A stretch of 48,956 bases of DNA from an uncultured Pelagibacteraceae bacterium (GCA_902590285.1 CACIWE010000004.1:1-48956), one strand, 5' to 3'. Numbered from the stretch's first letter, positions 10,456-21,232 are shown. The notes: generated by a model from the sequence alone, not told the origin. Made by a program: numbers and translations.

Positions 10456-10495
10456 TATCAATTTAATATAGTACATAATAGATAATTTAACTATT

Positions 10496-11215
10496 ATGAC
10501 TAAACTAATTCTCACAAGACATGGCCAAAGCGTTTGGAATGCAGAAAATAGGTTTACTGGTTGGGTAGATGTAGATCTTTCTGATAAAGGAGTCCAGGAA
10601 GCAGAAAAATCAGGTCAGATTATTAAAGATTTAAATATTAAAATAGATATCTCATATACATCATATTTAAAGAGAGCGATTAAAACTCTTACAACTATTC
10701 TAAAAAAAAATAGCCTAGAACTTAAATTCAATACTGCTTGGCAGCTTAATGAAAGGCACTATGGATCTTTAACGGGTTTAAACAAAGAAGAAACAAAGAA
10801 TAAAATCGGTGAAGAACAATTCAAAAAGTACAGGAGATCCTGGGATATAGCTCCTCCTCCCATGAAGGAAAAAAGTGAATATCTAAATTTATTCAGTCCA
10901 TTGAATGCTAGTATACCTGTGGGAATGACCCCGTTTACTGAGTCCTTAAAAAGTACATATGACAGGGTGGTACCTTTTTATGAAAATGAAATTAAGAAGA
11001 ATCTTTTAGAAAATAAGAATATTTTAATTTCAGCTCATGGAAATTCTCTAAGAGCTTTATGTAAATATTTATTTAATATTTCGGATACAAAAATAAATGA
11101 ATTGGAAATACCAACAGGTAATCCGTTATTAATTGAATTTGGTGATGATTTAAAAATTAAAAAATATTATTATTTGGACAAGTCCAGAGCTAGGGATATA
11201 ATTTTTAATCAATAA
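10496..11215 (+). CDS. gpmA: 2,3-bisphosphoglycerate-dependent phosphoglycerate mutase
   Basis: LTRHGQSVWNAENRFTGWVDVDLSDKG, LNERHYGSLTGLNK, SAHGNSLRALCKYL. Confidence 0.95.
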   Translation: MTKLILTRHGQSVWNAENRFTGWVDVDLSDKGVQEAEKSGQIIKDLNIKIDISYTSYLKRAIKTLTTILKKNSLELKFNTAWQLNERHYGSLTGLNKEETKNKIGEEQFKKYRRSWDIAPPPMKEKSEYLNLFSPLNASIPVGMTPFTESLKSTYDRVVPFYENEIKKNLLENKNILISAHGNSLRALCKYLFNISDTKINELEIPTGNPLLIEFGDDLKIKKYYYLDKSRARDIIFNQ

Positions 11216-11903
11216 TATTAAGACTTTGAATTTTCCTATACATATCAGAAGTGTTTAAGTGGTAAAATTTTTGATTACTTTCTAAGCCCAGTAAGTTTTT
11301 ATCTTTTATTAATTTATTCCATATTTTATTTAGTGAAAAAACTTTTGATTTTTCATTCGTGAAAAAACTTCTGTTAATAATTTGCAATCCAGTAAAAATA
11401 AATTGATTTTCACTATCCTTAGAAATTTTTTCATTCTTTAAATTAAAATCTCCCTTAAAAGAAGGATCAATGGATAATTTCTTGTTCACTAAAAGTAACG
11501 TCGGTTTATTATTCTTTAAATAAATAGCCTCTAGTCTCTTTACTTCTGCTAGATAATGCTTGCCCCAAACAGTATCTGGATTAATTACAAAAAAAGGATT
11601 GTCACCAAAATTTTGTGTACCTTTAAGTACACCTCCGCCTGTGTCTAATAATAAATTTTCTTCATTTGAAATTGTAATCTTAACTTTAAATTTCTTTCTA
11701 TTAATAAATGATTTAATCTGATCAGGAAGATAGTGAACATTAATACTTATTTCTTGCACACCATGACTGCTCAATAAGTTTATCGCTCTTTCTAATAATG
11801 TATAATTATTTATTTCTAGTAATGGTTTAGGAGTTTTTAGTGTCAAAGGCTGCATTCTTTTTCCTAACCCTGCTGCTAAAATCATTCCATATTTAATATT
11901 CAT
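11205..11903 (-). CDS. murU: N-acetylmuramate alpha-1-phosphate uridylyltransferase-like nucleotidyltransferase
   Basis: AAGLGKRMQPLTLKTPKPLLEI; coupled to an AmgK-like kinase and TsaE. Confidence 0.85.
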   Translation of the reverse strand: MNIKYGMILAAGLGKRMQPLTLKTPKPLLEINNYTLLERAINLLSSHGVQEISINVHYLPDQIKSFINRKKFKVKITISNEENLLLDTGGGVLKGTQNFGDNPFFVINPDTVWGKHYLAEVKRLEAIYLKNNKPTLLLVNKKLSIDPSFKGDFNLKNEKISKDSENQFIFTGLQIINRSFFTNEKSKVFSLNKIWNKLIKDKNLLGLESNQKFYHLNTSDMYRKIQSLNIID

Positions 11904-12868
11904 TATTTATTTAATTTTTTAAGTTTTTTAATAGACAAGTGTTTATAGAATAATAATTTTAAATTTTTAAGTACTGGGTTTTGTAATCTTTTTTCTATGA
12001 GCGTCCATGTATAAGGTAAAAATTTAAGATAATGATTTTTGTTATCTCTTTTGTATAAACGCACGAATATTCCTAATATTTTTAAATTTCTTTGAACTGA
12101 TAAAATATCAAAGTCATTTTTTAATTTTTGTATATGATCGTTTTTAAGTTTTGAATTCTTATGATAGAAATCTAATAGTTTGTTTTGTAATTGACTCGGT
12201 AATTTTATTCTTACGTCGTCAATTAAGGATGCTATATCATACAAAGGATTTCCAATAATTGCATCCTGGCTATCAATTATTCCTAATTTATTTTTATTAA
12301 TCATTACATTCGAAATATGAAAATCTCTATGAACGAATGTATTATTTTTGAAATTTAATTTTTTATATAGTTTATTTAATTCAGATCTAAGAATTTTCTT
12401 AATCTTACTAATTTTTTTGTTTTTGACAGCATAGTTTAAGTACCAATCAAAAAATAAATCAGATTCTTTATGAAGATTAGATAATGTATAATTTGGTATT
12501 TTAATTTTTAGCTTTTCAAATTTATAAAGTTTTTTTACTTTTATTTTTTGTATCTTAATTAATAATCTTATTAATGATTTATAGCTATTAAGTTTATTTT
12601 TTTTTGAAATTACGTGATCGTAGAATGATTTTTCACCTAAATCAGATATTTCGATCATATCGTTTTTATAATGATTGCTTAATAATTTTGGAGCATTAAT
12701 CCCGTTGTGATTAAGAATATTATTTATCACCACATATACTGCAAGATTTTTAAATTTTTCTTTTTTTGCAGAGACAATGATTGAGGTTTTGTTGTTTTTT
12801 TTTAATCTATAAAATTCTCTAAATGAAGCATCTCCTGAAATTTTTTTCAATTTATATTTCATTTTCAA
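11903..12868 (-). CDS. amgK: Aminoglycoside-phosphotransferase-family sugar kinase (AmgK-like)
   Basis: GDASFREFYRL N-terminus, FVHRDFHISNVMINKNKLGIIDSQDAIIGNPLYDIASL; position between tsaE and murU. Confidence 0.85.
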   Translation of the reverse strand: MKMKYKLKKISGDASFREFYRLKKNNKTSIIVSAKKEKFKNLAVYVVINNILNHNGINAPKLLSNHYKNDMIEISDLGEKSFYDHVISKKNKLNSYKSLIRLLIKIQKIKVKKLYKFEKLKIKIPNYTLSNLHKESDLFFDWYLNYAVKNKKISKIKKILRSELNKLYKKLNFKNNTFVHRDFHISNVMINKNKLGIIDSQDAIIGNPLYDIASLIDDVRIKLPSQLQNKLLDFYHKNSKLKNDHIQKLKNDFDILSVQRNLKILGIFVRLYKRDNKNHYLKFLPYTWTLIEKRLQNPVLKNLKLLFYKHLSIKKLKKLNK

Positions 12869-13304
12869 AATTTTTCCATTTGTTTACCCCATTTATTTTC
12901 ATTTTTCTTTCCTTATCATTTTCTCCGTACTCTAAATAAATTTCTAGTTTATTAGTCAATGGTATTTTAATTAAGTCTGGCCATTCTATAATTTTAATTG
13001 TTTTTTCATTTTCTGAAAAAATACCAAGATGATCTAATTCATTGGCTTTTTTAATTCGATAAAGATCGTAATGCATAATCTTAAGATCTTTAATTTCATA
13101 TTCATAAAGTAAGTTAAATGTAGGACTCAACACCTCTGTTTCTTTAAGTCCTTTTTGATTTTGTAAGTTATTAATTAAAAATCTTGTGAATGTAGTCTTC
13201 CCTACACCGATTTCACCAATTAAGAAAATGCAATCTCCATTTTCTAGTTTTTTTGAAATTGAGTTAGATATTAGATTTAAATGGTCTAAAGATTTAACAA
13301 TCAT
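12852..13304 (-). CDS. tsaE: tRNA N6-adenosine threonylcarbamoyltransferase complex ATPase TsaE
   Basis: LIGEIGVGKTTFTRFLI (Walker A), SPTFNLLYEYE, MHYDLYRI. Confidence 0.92.
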   Translation of the reverse strand: MIVKSLDHLNLISNSISKKLENGDCIFLIGEIGVGKTTFTRFLINNLQNQKGLKETEVLSPTFNLLYEYEIKDLKIMHYDLYRIKKANELDHLGIFSENEKTIKIIEWPDLIKIPLTNKLEIYLEYGENDKERKMKINGVNKWKNFENEI

Positions 13305-13313
13305 TAGCTACTG

Positions 13314-14603
13314 CTAGTAGCGATAAGTATCTGGTTTAAATGGTCCTGATGGTTTAACGCTAATATAATCGGCTTGCTCTTTTGACATTTTTGTTAATTT
13401 AGCCCCCACTTTTTCTAAATGAAGCATTGCAACTTTTTCATCAAGATGTTTGGGAAGTACATAAACTTTTTTCTCATATTTATTTGAATTATTCCATAAT
13501 TCAATTTGAGCAATAACTTGATTTGTGAATGAAGCGCTCATCACAAAACTAGGATGTCCTGTAGCACATCCTAAATTTACTAATCTTCCTTCAGCTAAAA
13601 GTATAATCCTTTTTTTACTAGGCAATTCAATTTCATGAACTTGTGGTTTTATTTCGTCCCACTTATAATTTTTCAATGCTTCAACTTGAATTTCATTGTC
13701 AAAGTGACCAATGTTACAAAGTATTGCTCTGTCTTTCATATTTCTCATGTGATCTGCTGTGACTATATCTTTATTTCCTGTAGCAGTTACAACTATATCA
13801 GCGTCTTTAATAGCTTCATCCATAATAACAACTTCGTAGCCTTCCATAGCAGCTTGTAACGCACATATAGGGTCTGTCTCGGTAACCATAACTCTTGCAC
13901 CTGCTTGACGTAATGAGGCTGCACTTCCTTTGCCAACATCCCCAAATCCAGCTACAATGGCTACTTTACCTGACATCATAACATCAGTAGCTCTTTTTAT
14001 ACCATCTACTAAACTTTCTCTACAGCCATAGAGGTTGTCGAATTTAGATTTTGTAACTGAGTCATTTACATTTATAGCTGGGATTAATAATTCTTTATTA
14101 GACTCCATTTTTTTAAGTGCTAAAACTCCTGTTGTAGTTTCTTCTGAAACTCCCTTTACATCTTTTAATAAATTTTTATACTCTTTGTGCATTAAGGCAG
14201 TAAGATCACCACCATCATCTAAAATCATATTTGGTTTCCAATCTTTTTTTCCTTCAATGGTTTGTTTAACACACCACCAGTACTCTTCTTCAGTCTCGCC
14301 TTTCCAAGCAAATACAGGAATACCGGCTTTCGCTATTGCTGCTGCAGCATGATCTTGTGTAGAAAAAATATTACATGAAGACCACCTAACTTCAGCCCCC
14401 AATTCAACTAAAGTTTCAATTAAAACTGCGGTTTGTATTGTCATATGAAGGCAACCCAAAATTTTTGCACCTTTTAAAGGGTTTTTACCTTTATATTCTT
14501 TTCTTAAAGCCATTAGGCCTGGCATTTCTGTTTCTGCAAGAGAAATTTCTTTTCTACCAAAGTCCGCTTGAGTAATATCTTTTACTTTATAATCCTGTGC
14601 CAT
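13314..14603 (-). CDS. ahcY: Adenosylhomocysteinase
   Basis: ORF opens at 14642; conserved start [20 protein letters not shown] is at 14603. [39 protein letters not shown]-terminus [12 protein letters not shown]. Confidence 0.96.
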   Translation of the reverse strand: MAQDYKVKDITQADFGRKEISLAETEMPGLMALRKEYKGKNPLKGAKILGCLHMTIQTAVLIETLVELGAEVRWSSCNIFSTQDHAAAAIAKAGIPVFAWKGETEEEYWWCVKQTIEGKKDWKPNMILDDGGDLTALMHKEYKNLLKDVKGVSEETTTGVLALKKMESNKELLIPAINVNDSVTKSKFDNLYGCRESLVDGIKRATDVMMSGKVAIVAGFGDVGKGSAASLRQAGARVMVTETDPICALQAAMEGYEVVIMDEAIKDADIVVTATGNKDIVTADHMRNMKDRAILCNIGHFDNEIQVEALKNYKWDEIKPQVHEIELPSKKRIILLAEGRLVNLGCATGHPSFVMSASFTNQVIAQIELWNNSNKYEKKVYVLPKHLDEKVAMLHLEKVGAKLTKMSKEQADYISVKPSGPFKPDTYRY

Positions 14604-14651
14604 ATTGAAGGAGTTATTATCAACATAAATTAACCATAGCAAGAAATAATC

Positions 14652-16172
14652 TTAGGACAATTTAGGAAGTAAAACCTCTACCTGTGCACCTTTTGAATTT
14701 AGCCTATTTGAAGCTGCTATCGTGCCTTTATGTAATTGGACAATATTTTTTACAATATTTAAGCCTAGGCCAGAGTGTTTTCCAAAACTCGCGGGTCTGT
14801 TGCTATAAAACCTTTTAAAGATTTTCTGAGGTGATGTTTCGGCAAAACCAGGTCCCTCGTCTTTTACTGAAAGTAATAGATTGCTTGAAGTTTCTTCAAG
14901 ACCAATTTCAATTTTTTGATTATCCTTACTAAAGGAAATAGAATTATCTAATAAGTTTGCGACCACTTGTTCCAATCTATTGCTTATACCAAAGATAAAA
15001 TGTCCGTTTTTACTTTTAATTTTATTTACGACACTTATCTCAATTTTTTTATTTTGGTTGATAAGATCTTGATTAAAATCTTCAACTACTCCATTTATAA
15101 TTTCAACTAAATTAATTTTACCCATTTTCTCACGAGATAAAGATGCTTCGTCCTTAAGCATTTGAGTGTAATCAGTTATTAATCTTTCTATTCTTTCGGC
15201 ATCATGATTTATTATTTTAAGAAGTTTTTCACCCTCATCTTTTTCAGTAGTTTTGTCTAAAAGTTCTGAAGCACTTTTTAAGGATGCAAGTGGATTTCTA
15301 ATTTCATGAGCTAAATCATTTGAGAATGTTTCTGCTCTATTAGTACGTTGTTGTAATTCTTTAGTCATTTCATCAATTGATTGGGTTAATTTACCAATTT
15401 CATCATCTCTTACGAAAACTTTATTTATATCAATTGTTTGATTAGATTTCTTTTTAATTCCGTCACTAAATTTAACTAAGAGGCCAATTGGTTTGAGGAT
15501 ATATTTATTTAAAAACAGAGAAAAAATTAAAATCACGATAACAACAGCAATCATAGTTCTAATAATAAATGCTTTTCTCTCTTTTACAGCAGTGATGATA
15601 TCATTCGCTTGTTCTGAAACTACAATATATCCGATATCATTATTTTGAAATTTAATTTTGCTCAATGTACTTACAAAAAAATTATTTTTTTCATCATTAG
15701 TAAGAGTCATTATTTCGTCATTGTATTTATTTGTAATTATATCTTTAATTTCATCTACTTCTTCGTCTTCAAGTCTTTCTTCAATCTCTGGCGTAATTGT
15801 TTCACCTCCTAATGCTTCCTCAAAAATTATATCTGATCCTGTAAAAACACTTTGATCCAAATCTAAAATATTTGTGTCACCAATAAGGTTTCCTGATAAA
15901 TCATAAAATTGAACGCGGTCTAAGCTTTGAAATAGAAATCTTGTGGAAAGTAAAAAATCTCTGACTCCCTCTTTTGTATAGTCGATATTAAGTCTCTCAA
16001 GATTATCCTTGGTATTATTTATAACTATTTTGTGATTCTCCGATCTTTCTTTTACTAAGGTCGGCTGAATTGCTTCAAGGTATATAATTGTAAAAAGTCC
16101 TAGAACAGAAAAGACGGTAAGGTTAATTATTAAAAACTTCTTTAAAATAGAAGCTGATTTTTTTTGTTTCAT
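14652..16172 (-). CDS. chvG: Sensor histidine kinase, ChvG-like
   Basis: HAMP, DLAHEIRNPLASLKSASELL H-box, DEGPGFAE, GLGLNIVKNIV; coupled to an OmpR-family regulator; neighbour of ahcY as in other alphaproteobacteria. Confidence 0.85.
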   Translation of the reverse strand: MKQKKSASILKKFLIINLTVFSVLGLFTIIYLEAIQPTLVKERSENHKIVINNTKDNLERLNIDYTKEGVRDFLLSTRFLFQSLDRVQFYDLSGNLIGDTNILDLDQSVFTGSDIIFEEALGGETITPEIEERLEDEEVDEIKDIITNKYNDEIMTLTNDEKNNFFVSTLSKIKFQNNDIGYIVVSEQANDIITAVKERKAFIIRTMIAVVIVILIFSLFLNKYILKPIGLLVKFSDGIKKKSNQTIDINKVFVRDDEIGKLTQSIDEMTKELQQRTNRAETFSNDLAHEIRNPLASLKSASELLDKTTEKDEGEKLLKIINHDAERIERLITDYTQMLKDEASLSREKMGKINLVEIINGVVEDFNQDLINQNKKIEISVVNKIKSKNGHFIFGISNRLEQVVANLLDNSISFSKDNQKIEIGLEETSSNLLLSVKDEGPGFAETSPQKIFKRFYSNRPASFGKHSGLGLNIVKNIVQLHKGTIAASNRLNSKGAQVEVLLPKLS

Positions 16173-16870
16173 TAGCTAACATTCCATCTATACCCACTTC
16201 CATATCTAGTTTCAATTGCAGAAAACTTTTCATCAACCTTTTTAAACTTTTTTCTTATTCTTTTTACATGACTATCGATTGTTCTATCTTCAATTTCAGT
16301 ATTTTCCTTATAGGCAATATCCATTAAATGAGCTCTTTCTTTTATCACTCCTGGCCTTTTAGCTAATTCTTTTACTATTAAAAATTCTGTAGTAGTCAGT
16401 TTATCTGGTAAAGCTTTTCCGTTCCATTCACACTCTAATTGTGCAGGGTCTAACTTTAATTTACCATGACTAATTATATTTTTTGTGTCATCGACAGTAT
16501 TAGTTTTTTTCCTTAATTGAACTCTTATTCTCTCTATTAAAACTTTTGTAGAAAAACCTCCAGATTTTTTAACAAAATCATCAGCGCCCAATTTCAAACC
16601 AAGTAGTTCATCAACTTCATCATCTTTTGATGTTAAGAAGATAATTGGAATTGACATTTTTTTTTTAAGCTTTTTTAACAACTCTTCTCCGTCCATCCTT
16701 GGCATTTTGATATCCAAAATAGCTAAGTCAGGTGGATTTCTAGTTAATCCTATTAAAGCAGACTCTCCATCGATATAAGTTTGAACTTTAAAGCCTTCTC
16801 TTTCCAAGGCCATGCTTATACTAGTTAGTATATTTCTATCATCATCTACTAAAGCTATTGTTTGAGTCAT
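16172..16870 (-). CDS. chvI: OmpR-family response regulator, ChvI-like
   Basis: TIALVDDDRNILTSISMALEREGF, LAILDIKMPRMDG, winged-helix IEDRTIDSHVKRIRKKFK. Confidence 0.87.
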   Translation of the reverse strand: MTQTIALVDDDRNILTSISMALEREGFKVQTYIDGESALIGLTRNPPDLAILDIKMPRMDGEELLKKLKKKMSIPIIFLTSKDDEVDELLGLKLGADDFVKKSGGFSTKVLIERIRVQLRKKTNTVDDTKNIISHGKLKLDPAQLECEWNGKALPDKLTTTEFLIVKELAKRPGVIKERAHLMDIAYKENTEIEDRTIDSHVKRIRKKFKKVDEKFSAIETRYGSGYRWNVS

Positions 16871-16909
16871 ATTTTTATTCTCTTAATTATGTTGTCAAAA
16901 TTTAGGCGT

Positions 16910-19675
16910 TTAATGGGCCTCTCCCCAATTGCTCCCAGAGTTAATACTTACTTCCAAAGGTATTGAAAAGATGTGATGGTCTGAGCTTGAAACTGACGTC
17001 ATTGCTTCTTTAACAATCTTTTTAACTTCACTCTCATCTTTTTTTAAACATTCAAAAATAAGTTCATCGTGAATTTGTAAAAGCATTTTTGCTTTCTTTT
17101 TTTCTTCAAGGATTTTATCTATTTTAATCATTGCTAATCTTATAATATCTGCAGCTGATCCTTGTATTGGGGCATTAATTGCTGCTCTTTCCTGAAAAGC
17201 GCGAACGCTAAAATTTTTATCATTTATTCCTCTTAAATGAATTCTTCTTCCAAAAATATTCGTTACAAAGCCTTGCTTCCTGCAAGTTTTGATTGTGGAG
17301 TTCATGTAATCTTTTATTTCAGGAAATTTTTTAAAATATGAATTAATGAAACTTAAAGCCTCTTCATTTGAAACTGAAATTTGTTTTGCTAATCCATATT
17401 GCGTTATCCCATAAATAATTCCAAAATTAATTGCTTTGGCTTTCCTTCTAAAATCATCTGTCACTTTTGCGATTGGAACATTAAATACTTGGCTCGCTGT
17501 TAAAGAGTGTATATCCTGTTTGTTTTTAAAAGCTTTCTTTAATTCTTTTACATCTGCCATATCAGCCAGAATTCTCATTTCTATTTGATTATAATCTGCT
17601 GAAATTAATAAATTGTTTTTATCTGCTATAAAGGCTTTTCTTATCTCTTTGCCGTCTAAAGTCTTTATAGGGATATTTTGTAAATTAGGATCACTGGAAG
17701 CAAGCCTACCTGTATTTGTTGCAGCTAGTAAAAAAGAAGTATGCACTCTTTTCGTTTTTTTACTTATATGATCTTGCAGAGCATCGGTATAAGTGCTTTT
17801 TAATTTTGAAACCTGGCGCCATTCTAAAACCAAATTAGGGAATTTATGTCCAGTTAACGCTAGGTCCTCTAGAATTTTAGCGCTTGTAGCTAAGCTTCCT
17901 TTCTTAGTTTTTTTTAATTTTGCTATCTTCAAGTCATTATAAATAATTTCGCCTAACTGCTTTGGTGATCCGATATTAAATTTTTTACCTGATATTTTAT
18001 AAATTTCTTTTTCAATAGTTATTAATCTTTCCTCAAATTTTTTTGAGAGTCTTTTAAGATAAGCATCGTCAACTTTTATGCCACTCGACTCTAGCTTTGA
18101 AAGAATTTTTATCATCGGTTTTTCAAATTCCTCATAAACTTTTTCTAATTTTTCCTCGGATACTCTCTCAGATAAAACCTCGTATAATCTTAACGTTATA
18201 TCTGCATCTTCAGCTGCATATTCAGTTGCTGATTTAAGATCCACTTCTGAAAAATTTAACTGTTTTTTCCCGGTACCTACTAAGTCTTTATAGGAAATAG
18301 TCTTATGACCGAGGTGTAATTCGGAAAGCGTATCCATATTATGTCGATTATTTCCAGCATCTAATGTGTACGAAAGTAGCATCGTATCTTCGACCGAGCT
18401 TAATTCAATGCTGTGATTTTTAAATATTAGAAAATCATATTTTATATTTTGGCCAACTTTTTTTATACTTGGGTCCTCTAAAATTGGTTTAAGTTTTTTC
18501 AAAACTACATCCTTTTTTAGTTCAGTTTTTTCTTTATGACCTACCGGTATATAGAAAGCTTCGTTAGCCTCATAACATAACGATACACCAACAAGATCTG
18601 CTTCCTGTGGATTTAGTGATGAGGTTTCAGTATCAACTGCTATAACTGATTTTTCATCTAATTTTTTTATTAATTCATCCAACTGTTTTTCTTTGGAAAT
18701 AGTTTTGTATGTCTTAGTATTTATCTTATCTTTTTTTCTTACAAGATTTTTTTCATTAAAATCTTTGCGCCCAGGTTCTCCATAAAAACTTATTGCCTGG
18801 CTCAACAATCTGTTGAATTCCATCTCTCTTAAAAACTCATATAGTTTATCTTTATCGATATCTTTAATAATAAAATCAGCAGCGTCATTTTTAAGTGGTA
18901 CATCGTTTTTTAGAGTTACTAATTGCTTACTAATCACAGCCTTATCTTTGTTAGACAATAAAGTTTCCCTTCTTTTATTCTGTGGTATTTCTGATGCATT
19001 TTTTAATAAATTTTCTAAAGTTTTATATTTATTTATAAGTTCTGCTGCCGTTTTGACGCCAATACCAGGAACCCCTGGCACATTATCAGAACTGTCTCCT
19101 GCAAGTGATTGCACATCGATTACTTGACTTGGTTTAACTCCAAATTTTTCTATTACCTCTTTTTCACCTATTATTTTACTTTTCATAGGATCAAATAGTC
19201 TGACTTTATTTGTTACTAATTGCATTAAATCTTTGTCAGACGATATTACAGTAACCTTTGCACCAGCTTCTGTAATTTGTTTTGAATAAGTAGCTATAAG
19301 ATCATCTGCTTCATAATTTAATAGTTCAATGGATGGCAAATTAAAAGCTTCAACAGATTTTCTTATATATTCGAATTGAGGGGCTAAATCATCGGGCGCT
19401 TCTTCCCTGTTCGCTTTATAATCACTGTAAATTTCGTTTCTAAAATTTTTTCTAGCTGAATCAAATATAACAGCAAAATGAGTTGGTTTATTTTTTGAGT
19501 CATCAGATCTAGCATCTTCTAAAAGTTTAAATAACATTGAACAAAAACCACTTACAGCCCCAGTAGGTAGTCCATCACTTTTTCTAGATAAAGGCGGTAA
19601 AGCATAGTAAGCTCTGAAAATATAACCTGAACCATCAATGAGATAAAAATGGTCTGTTTTTTTTATTGAACTCAT
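16910..19675 (-). CDS. polA: DNA polymerase I (5'-3' exo, 3'-5' exo and polymerase domains)
   Basis: FYLIDGSGYIFRAYYALPP; exonuclease IAVDTETSSL; polymerase motifs SADYNQIEMRILA, RRKAKAINFGIIYG, LLQIHDELIFE. Confidence 0.97.
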   Translation of the reverse strand: MSSIKKTDHFYLIDGSGYIFRAYYALPPLSRKSDGLPTGAVSGFCSMLFKLLEDARSDDSKNKPTHFAVIFDSARKNFRNEIYSDYKANREEAPDDLAPQFEYIRKSVEAFNLPSIELLNYEADDLIATYSKQITEAGAKVTVISSDKDLMQLVTNKVRLFDPMKSKIIGEKEVIEKFGVKPSQVIDVQSLAGDSSDNVPGVPGIGVKTAAELINKYKTLENLLKNASEIPQNKRRETLLSNKDKAVISKQLVTLKNDVPLKNDAADFIIKDIDKDKLYEFLREMEFNRLLSQAISFYGEPGRKDFNEKNLVRKKDKINTKTYKTISKEKQLDELIKKLDEKSVIAVDTETSSLNPQEADLVGVSLCYEANEAFYIPVGHKEKTELKKDVVLKKLKPILEDPSIKKVGQNIKYDFLIFKNHSIELSSVEDTMLLSYTLDAGNNRHNMDTLSELHLGHKTISYKDLVGTGKKQLNFSEVDLKSATEYAAEDADITLRLYEVLSERVSEEKLEKVYEEFEKPMIKILSKLESSGIKVDDAYLKRLSKKFEERLITIEKEIYKISGKKFNIGSPKQLGEIIYNDLKIAKLKKTKKGSLATSAKILEDLALTGHKFPNLVLEWRQVSKLKSTYTDALQDHISKKTKRVHTSFLLAATNTGRLASSDPNLQNIPIKTLDGKEIRKAFIADKNNLLISADYNQIEMRILADMADVKELKKAFKNKQDIHSLTASQVFNVPIAKVTDDFRRKAKAINFGIIYGITQYGLAKQISVSNEEALSFINSYFKKFPEIKDYMNSTIKTCRKQGFVTNIFGRRIHLRGINDKNFSVRAFQERAAINAPIQGSAADIIRLAMIKIDKILEEKKKAKMLLQIHDELIFECLKKDESEVKKIVKEAMTSVSSSDHHIFSIPLEVSINSGSNWGEAH

Positions 19676-19717
19676 ATATACATATTACATTGAATTCTAA
19701 ACTTAGATTAAAAAATT

Positions 19718-20647
19718 ATGTCAAATAATGCTTTAACTGTTGAAAATCTTAATAAAATCTATTTAAACTCCAAAACAAAAAAAGAAACTAAAGCAATCAC
19801 AGATTTAACTTTTGAAGTTCAAGAGGGAGAAGTATTCGGGCTTCTTGGGCCGAATGGAGCTGGCAAAACAACTTTTTTAAGTATTTTGGGAGGAACAGTT
19901 ACTAAAACATCTGGTCGTGTAAATGTTTGGGGGTTCGACCTAGATAAAAATCCAAGACAAGTAAAAGCTTCTATTGGAATAGTGCCTCAAGAAATAAACT
20001 TAGATGCTTTTTTTAGTCCAAAACAATTATTAGAATTACAAGCTGGTCTCTACGGGATAGCTAAAAGAGATAGAATTACAGACTTGATACTACAAATGGT
20101 GTCATTAGAAGGTAAAGCTAATGCTTATTCAAGAAGTTTATCTGGTGGTATGAAGAGAAGACTTTTGATAGCAAAGGCAATGGTTCATCAGCCCCCAATA
20201 TTAATTTTAGATGAGCCCACTGCAGGAGTAGATGTCGATCTTAGGAATAATCTCTGGAACAACGTAAAAAAACTTAACAAAGAGGGTGTAACAATAATTT
20301 TAACTACACACTATCTCTTAGAAGCTCAAGAAATGTGTGATCGTATAGCAATCATCAACAAAGGAAATTTAGTTGCTTTAGATACGACTGAAAGACTTTT
20401 GGAAAGAATAAAAACTAAAAAGATTAATTTTAAAGTTAAAAATGTAGATCTAGACCTGCCTTTGTTTATGAAAGGGATTAAGTTTAACGTAATTTCAAAA
20501 AATCAGATTACTGCCACGTATGAAAAAAATTCATTAAATTTTAGTGAAATAATAAAATATTTTAATCAAAACAACTTAAAAATTGAGGATATTTCTACAG
20601 ATGATGGAGATTTGGAAGATGTATTTGTCCAATTAACAAAGCACTAG
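19718..20647 (+). CDS. ABC transporter ATP-binding protein (ABC-2 type)
   Basis: GLLGPNGAGKTTFLSILGG, SLSGGMKRRLLIAKAM, LILDEPTAGVD. Confidence 0.93.
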   Translation: MSNNALTVENLNKIYLNSKTKKETKAITDLTFEVQEGEVFGLLGPNGAGKTTFLSILGGTVTKTSGRVNVWGFDLDKNPRQVKASIGIVPQEINLDAFFSPKQLLELQAGLYGIAKRDRITDLILQMVSLEGKANAYSRSLSGGMKRRLLIAKAMVHQPPILILDEPTAGVDVDLRNNLWNNVKKLNKEGVTIILTTHYLLEAQEMCDRIAIINKGNLVALDTTERLLERIKTKKINFKVKNVDLDLPLFMKGIKFNVISKNQITATYEKNSLNFSEIIKYFNQNNLKIEDISTDDGDLEDVFVQLTKH

Positions 20648-20678
20648 ATTTTAATGAAAAAAATGTTTATTTAGACAT

Positions 20679-21230
20679 ATGGAATTAGTAAAAAGTTTTA
20701 AACAATCTAAATTACTAAAATTTGTTTTCTTAGCTTTGATTGGAAGTATAATCCTGGCTGTATCCTCAAAGATTAAAATCCCTTTCTATCCTGTTCCAAT
20801 GACAATGCAAACTTTAATAGTTTTAGTGATAGGTATTGGCTTTGGCTGGAAGCTTGGTTTAGTAACTGTTTCTTTATATTTATTTGAGGGAATAATTGGA
20901 CTACCTGTATTTTCAGGAACTCCAGAAAAAGGTATAGGATTAATTTATTTTACAGGTCCTACAATGGGTTATCTCATAGGCTTCTTGGTTGCTGTTTATA
21001 TTTCTGGAAAATTCAATTACGACAATAATTTAGTTAAAAACTTTTTAAAACTTATGCTAGCCACAAGTTTAATTTATATTTTAGGTATGTCTTGGTTAGG
21101 TAGTTTAATTGGTTGGGATAAGCCTATTTTTCAATTAGGGGCTCAACCATTTTTGCTTGCAGAGCTTTTTAAAATTCTAATTGCTACCTTAGCAATTAAT
21201 CAAATCAAAAAAATTAAAAAATTAATATAA
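20679..21230 (+). CDS. bioY: Biotin transporter BioY
   Basis: IKIPFYPVPMTMQTLIVLVIG, LYLFEGIIGLPVFSG, YFTGPTMGYLIGF. Confidence 0.9.
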   Translation: MELVKSFKQSKLLKFVFLALIGSIILAVSSKIKIPFYPVPMTMQTLIVLVIGIGFGWKLGLVTVSLYLFEGIIGLPVFSGTPEKGIGLIYFTGPTMGYLIGFLVAVYISGKFNYDNNLVKNFLKLMLATSLIYILGMSWLGSLIGWDKPIFQLGAQPFLLAELFKILIATLAINQIKKIKKLI

Positions 21231-21232
21231 TT

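Noticed and set aside
13307-13321. GCTAC-TGCTA-GTAGC hairpin at the ahcY 3' end
   Set aside because: Only 5 bp, overlaps the ahcY stop and has no U-tract; too weak to call a terminator.
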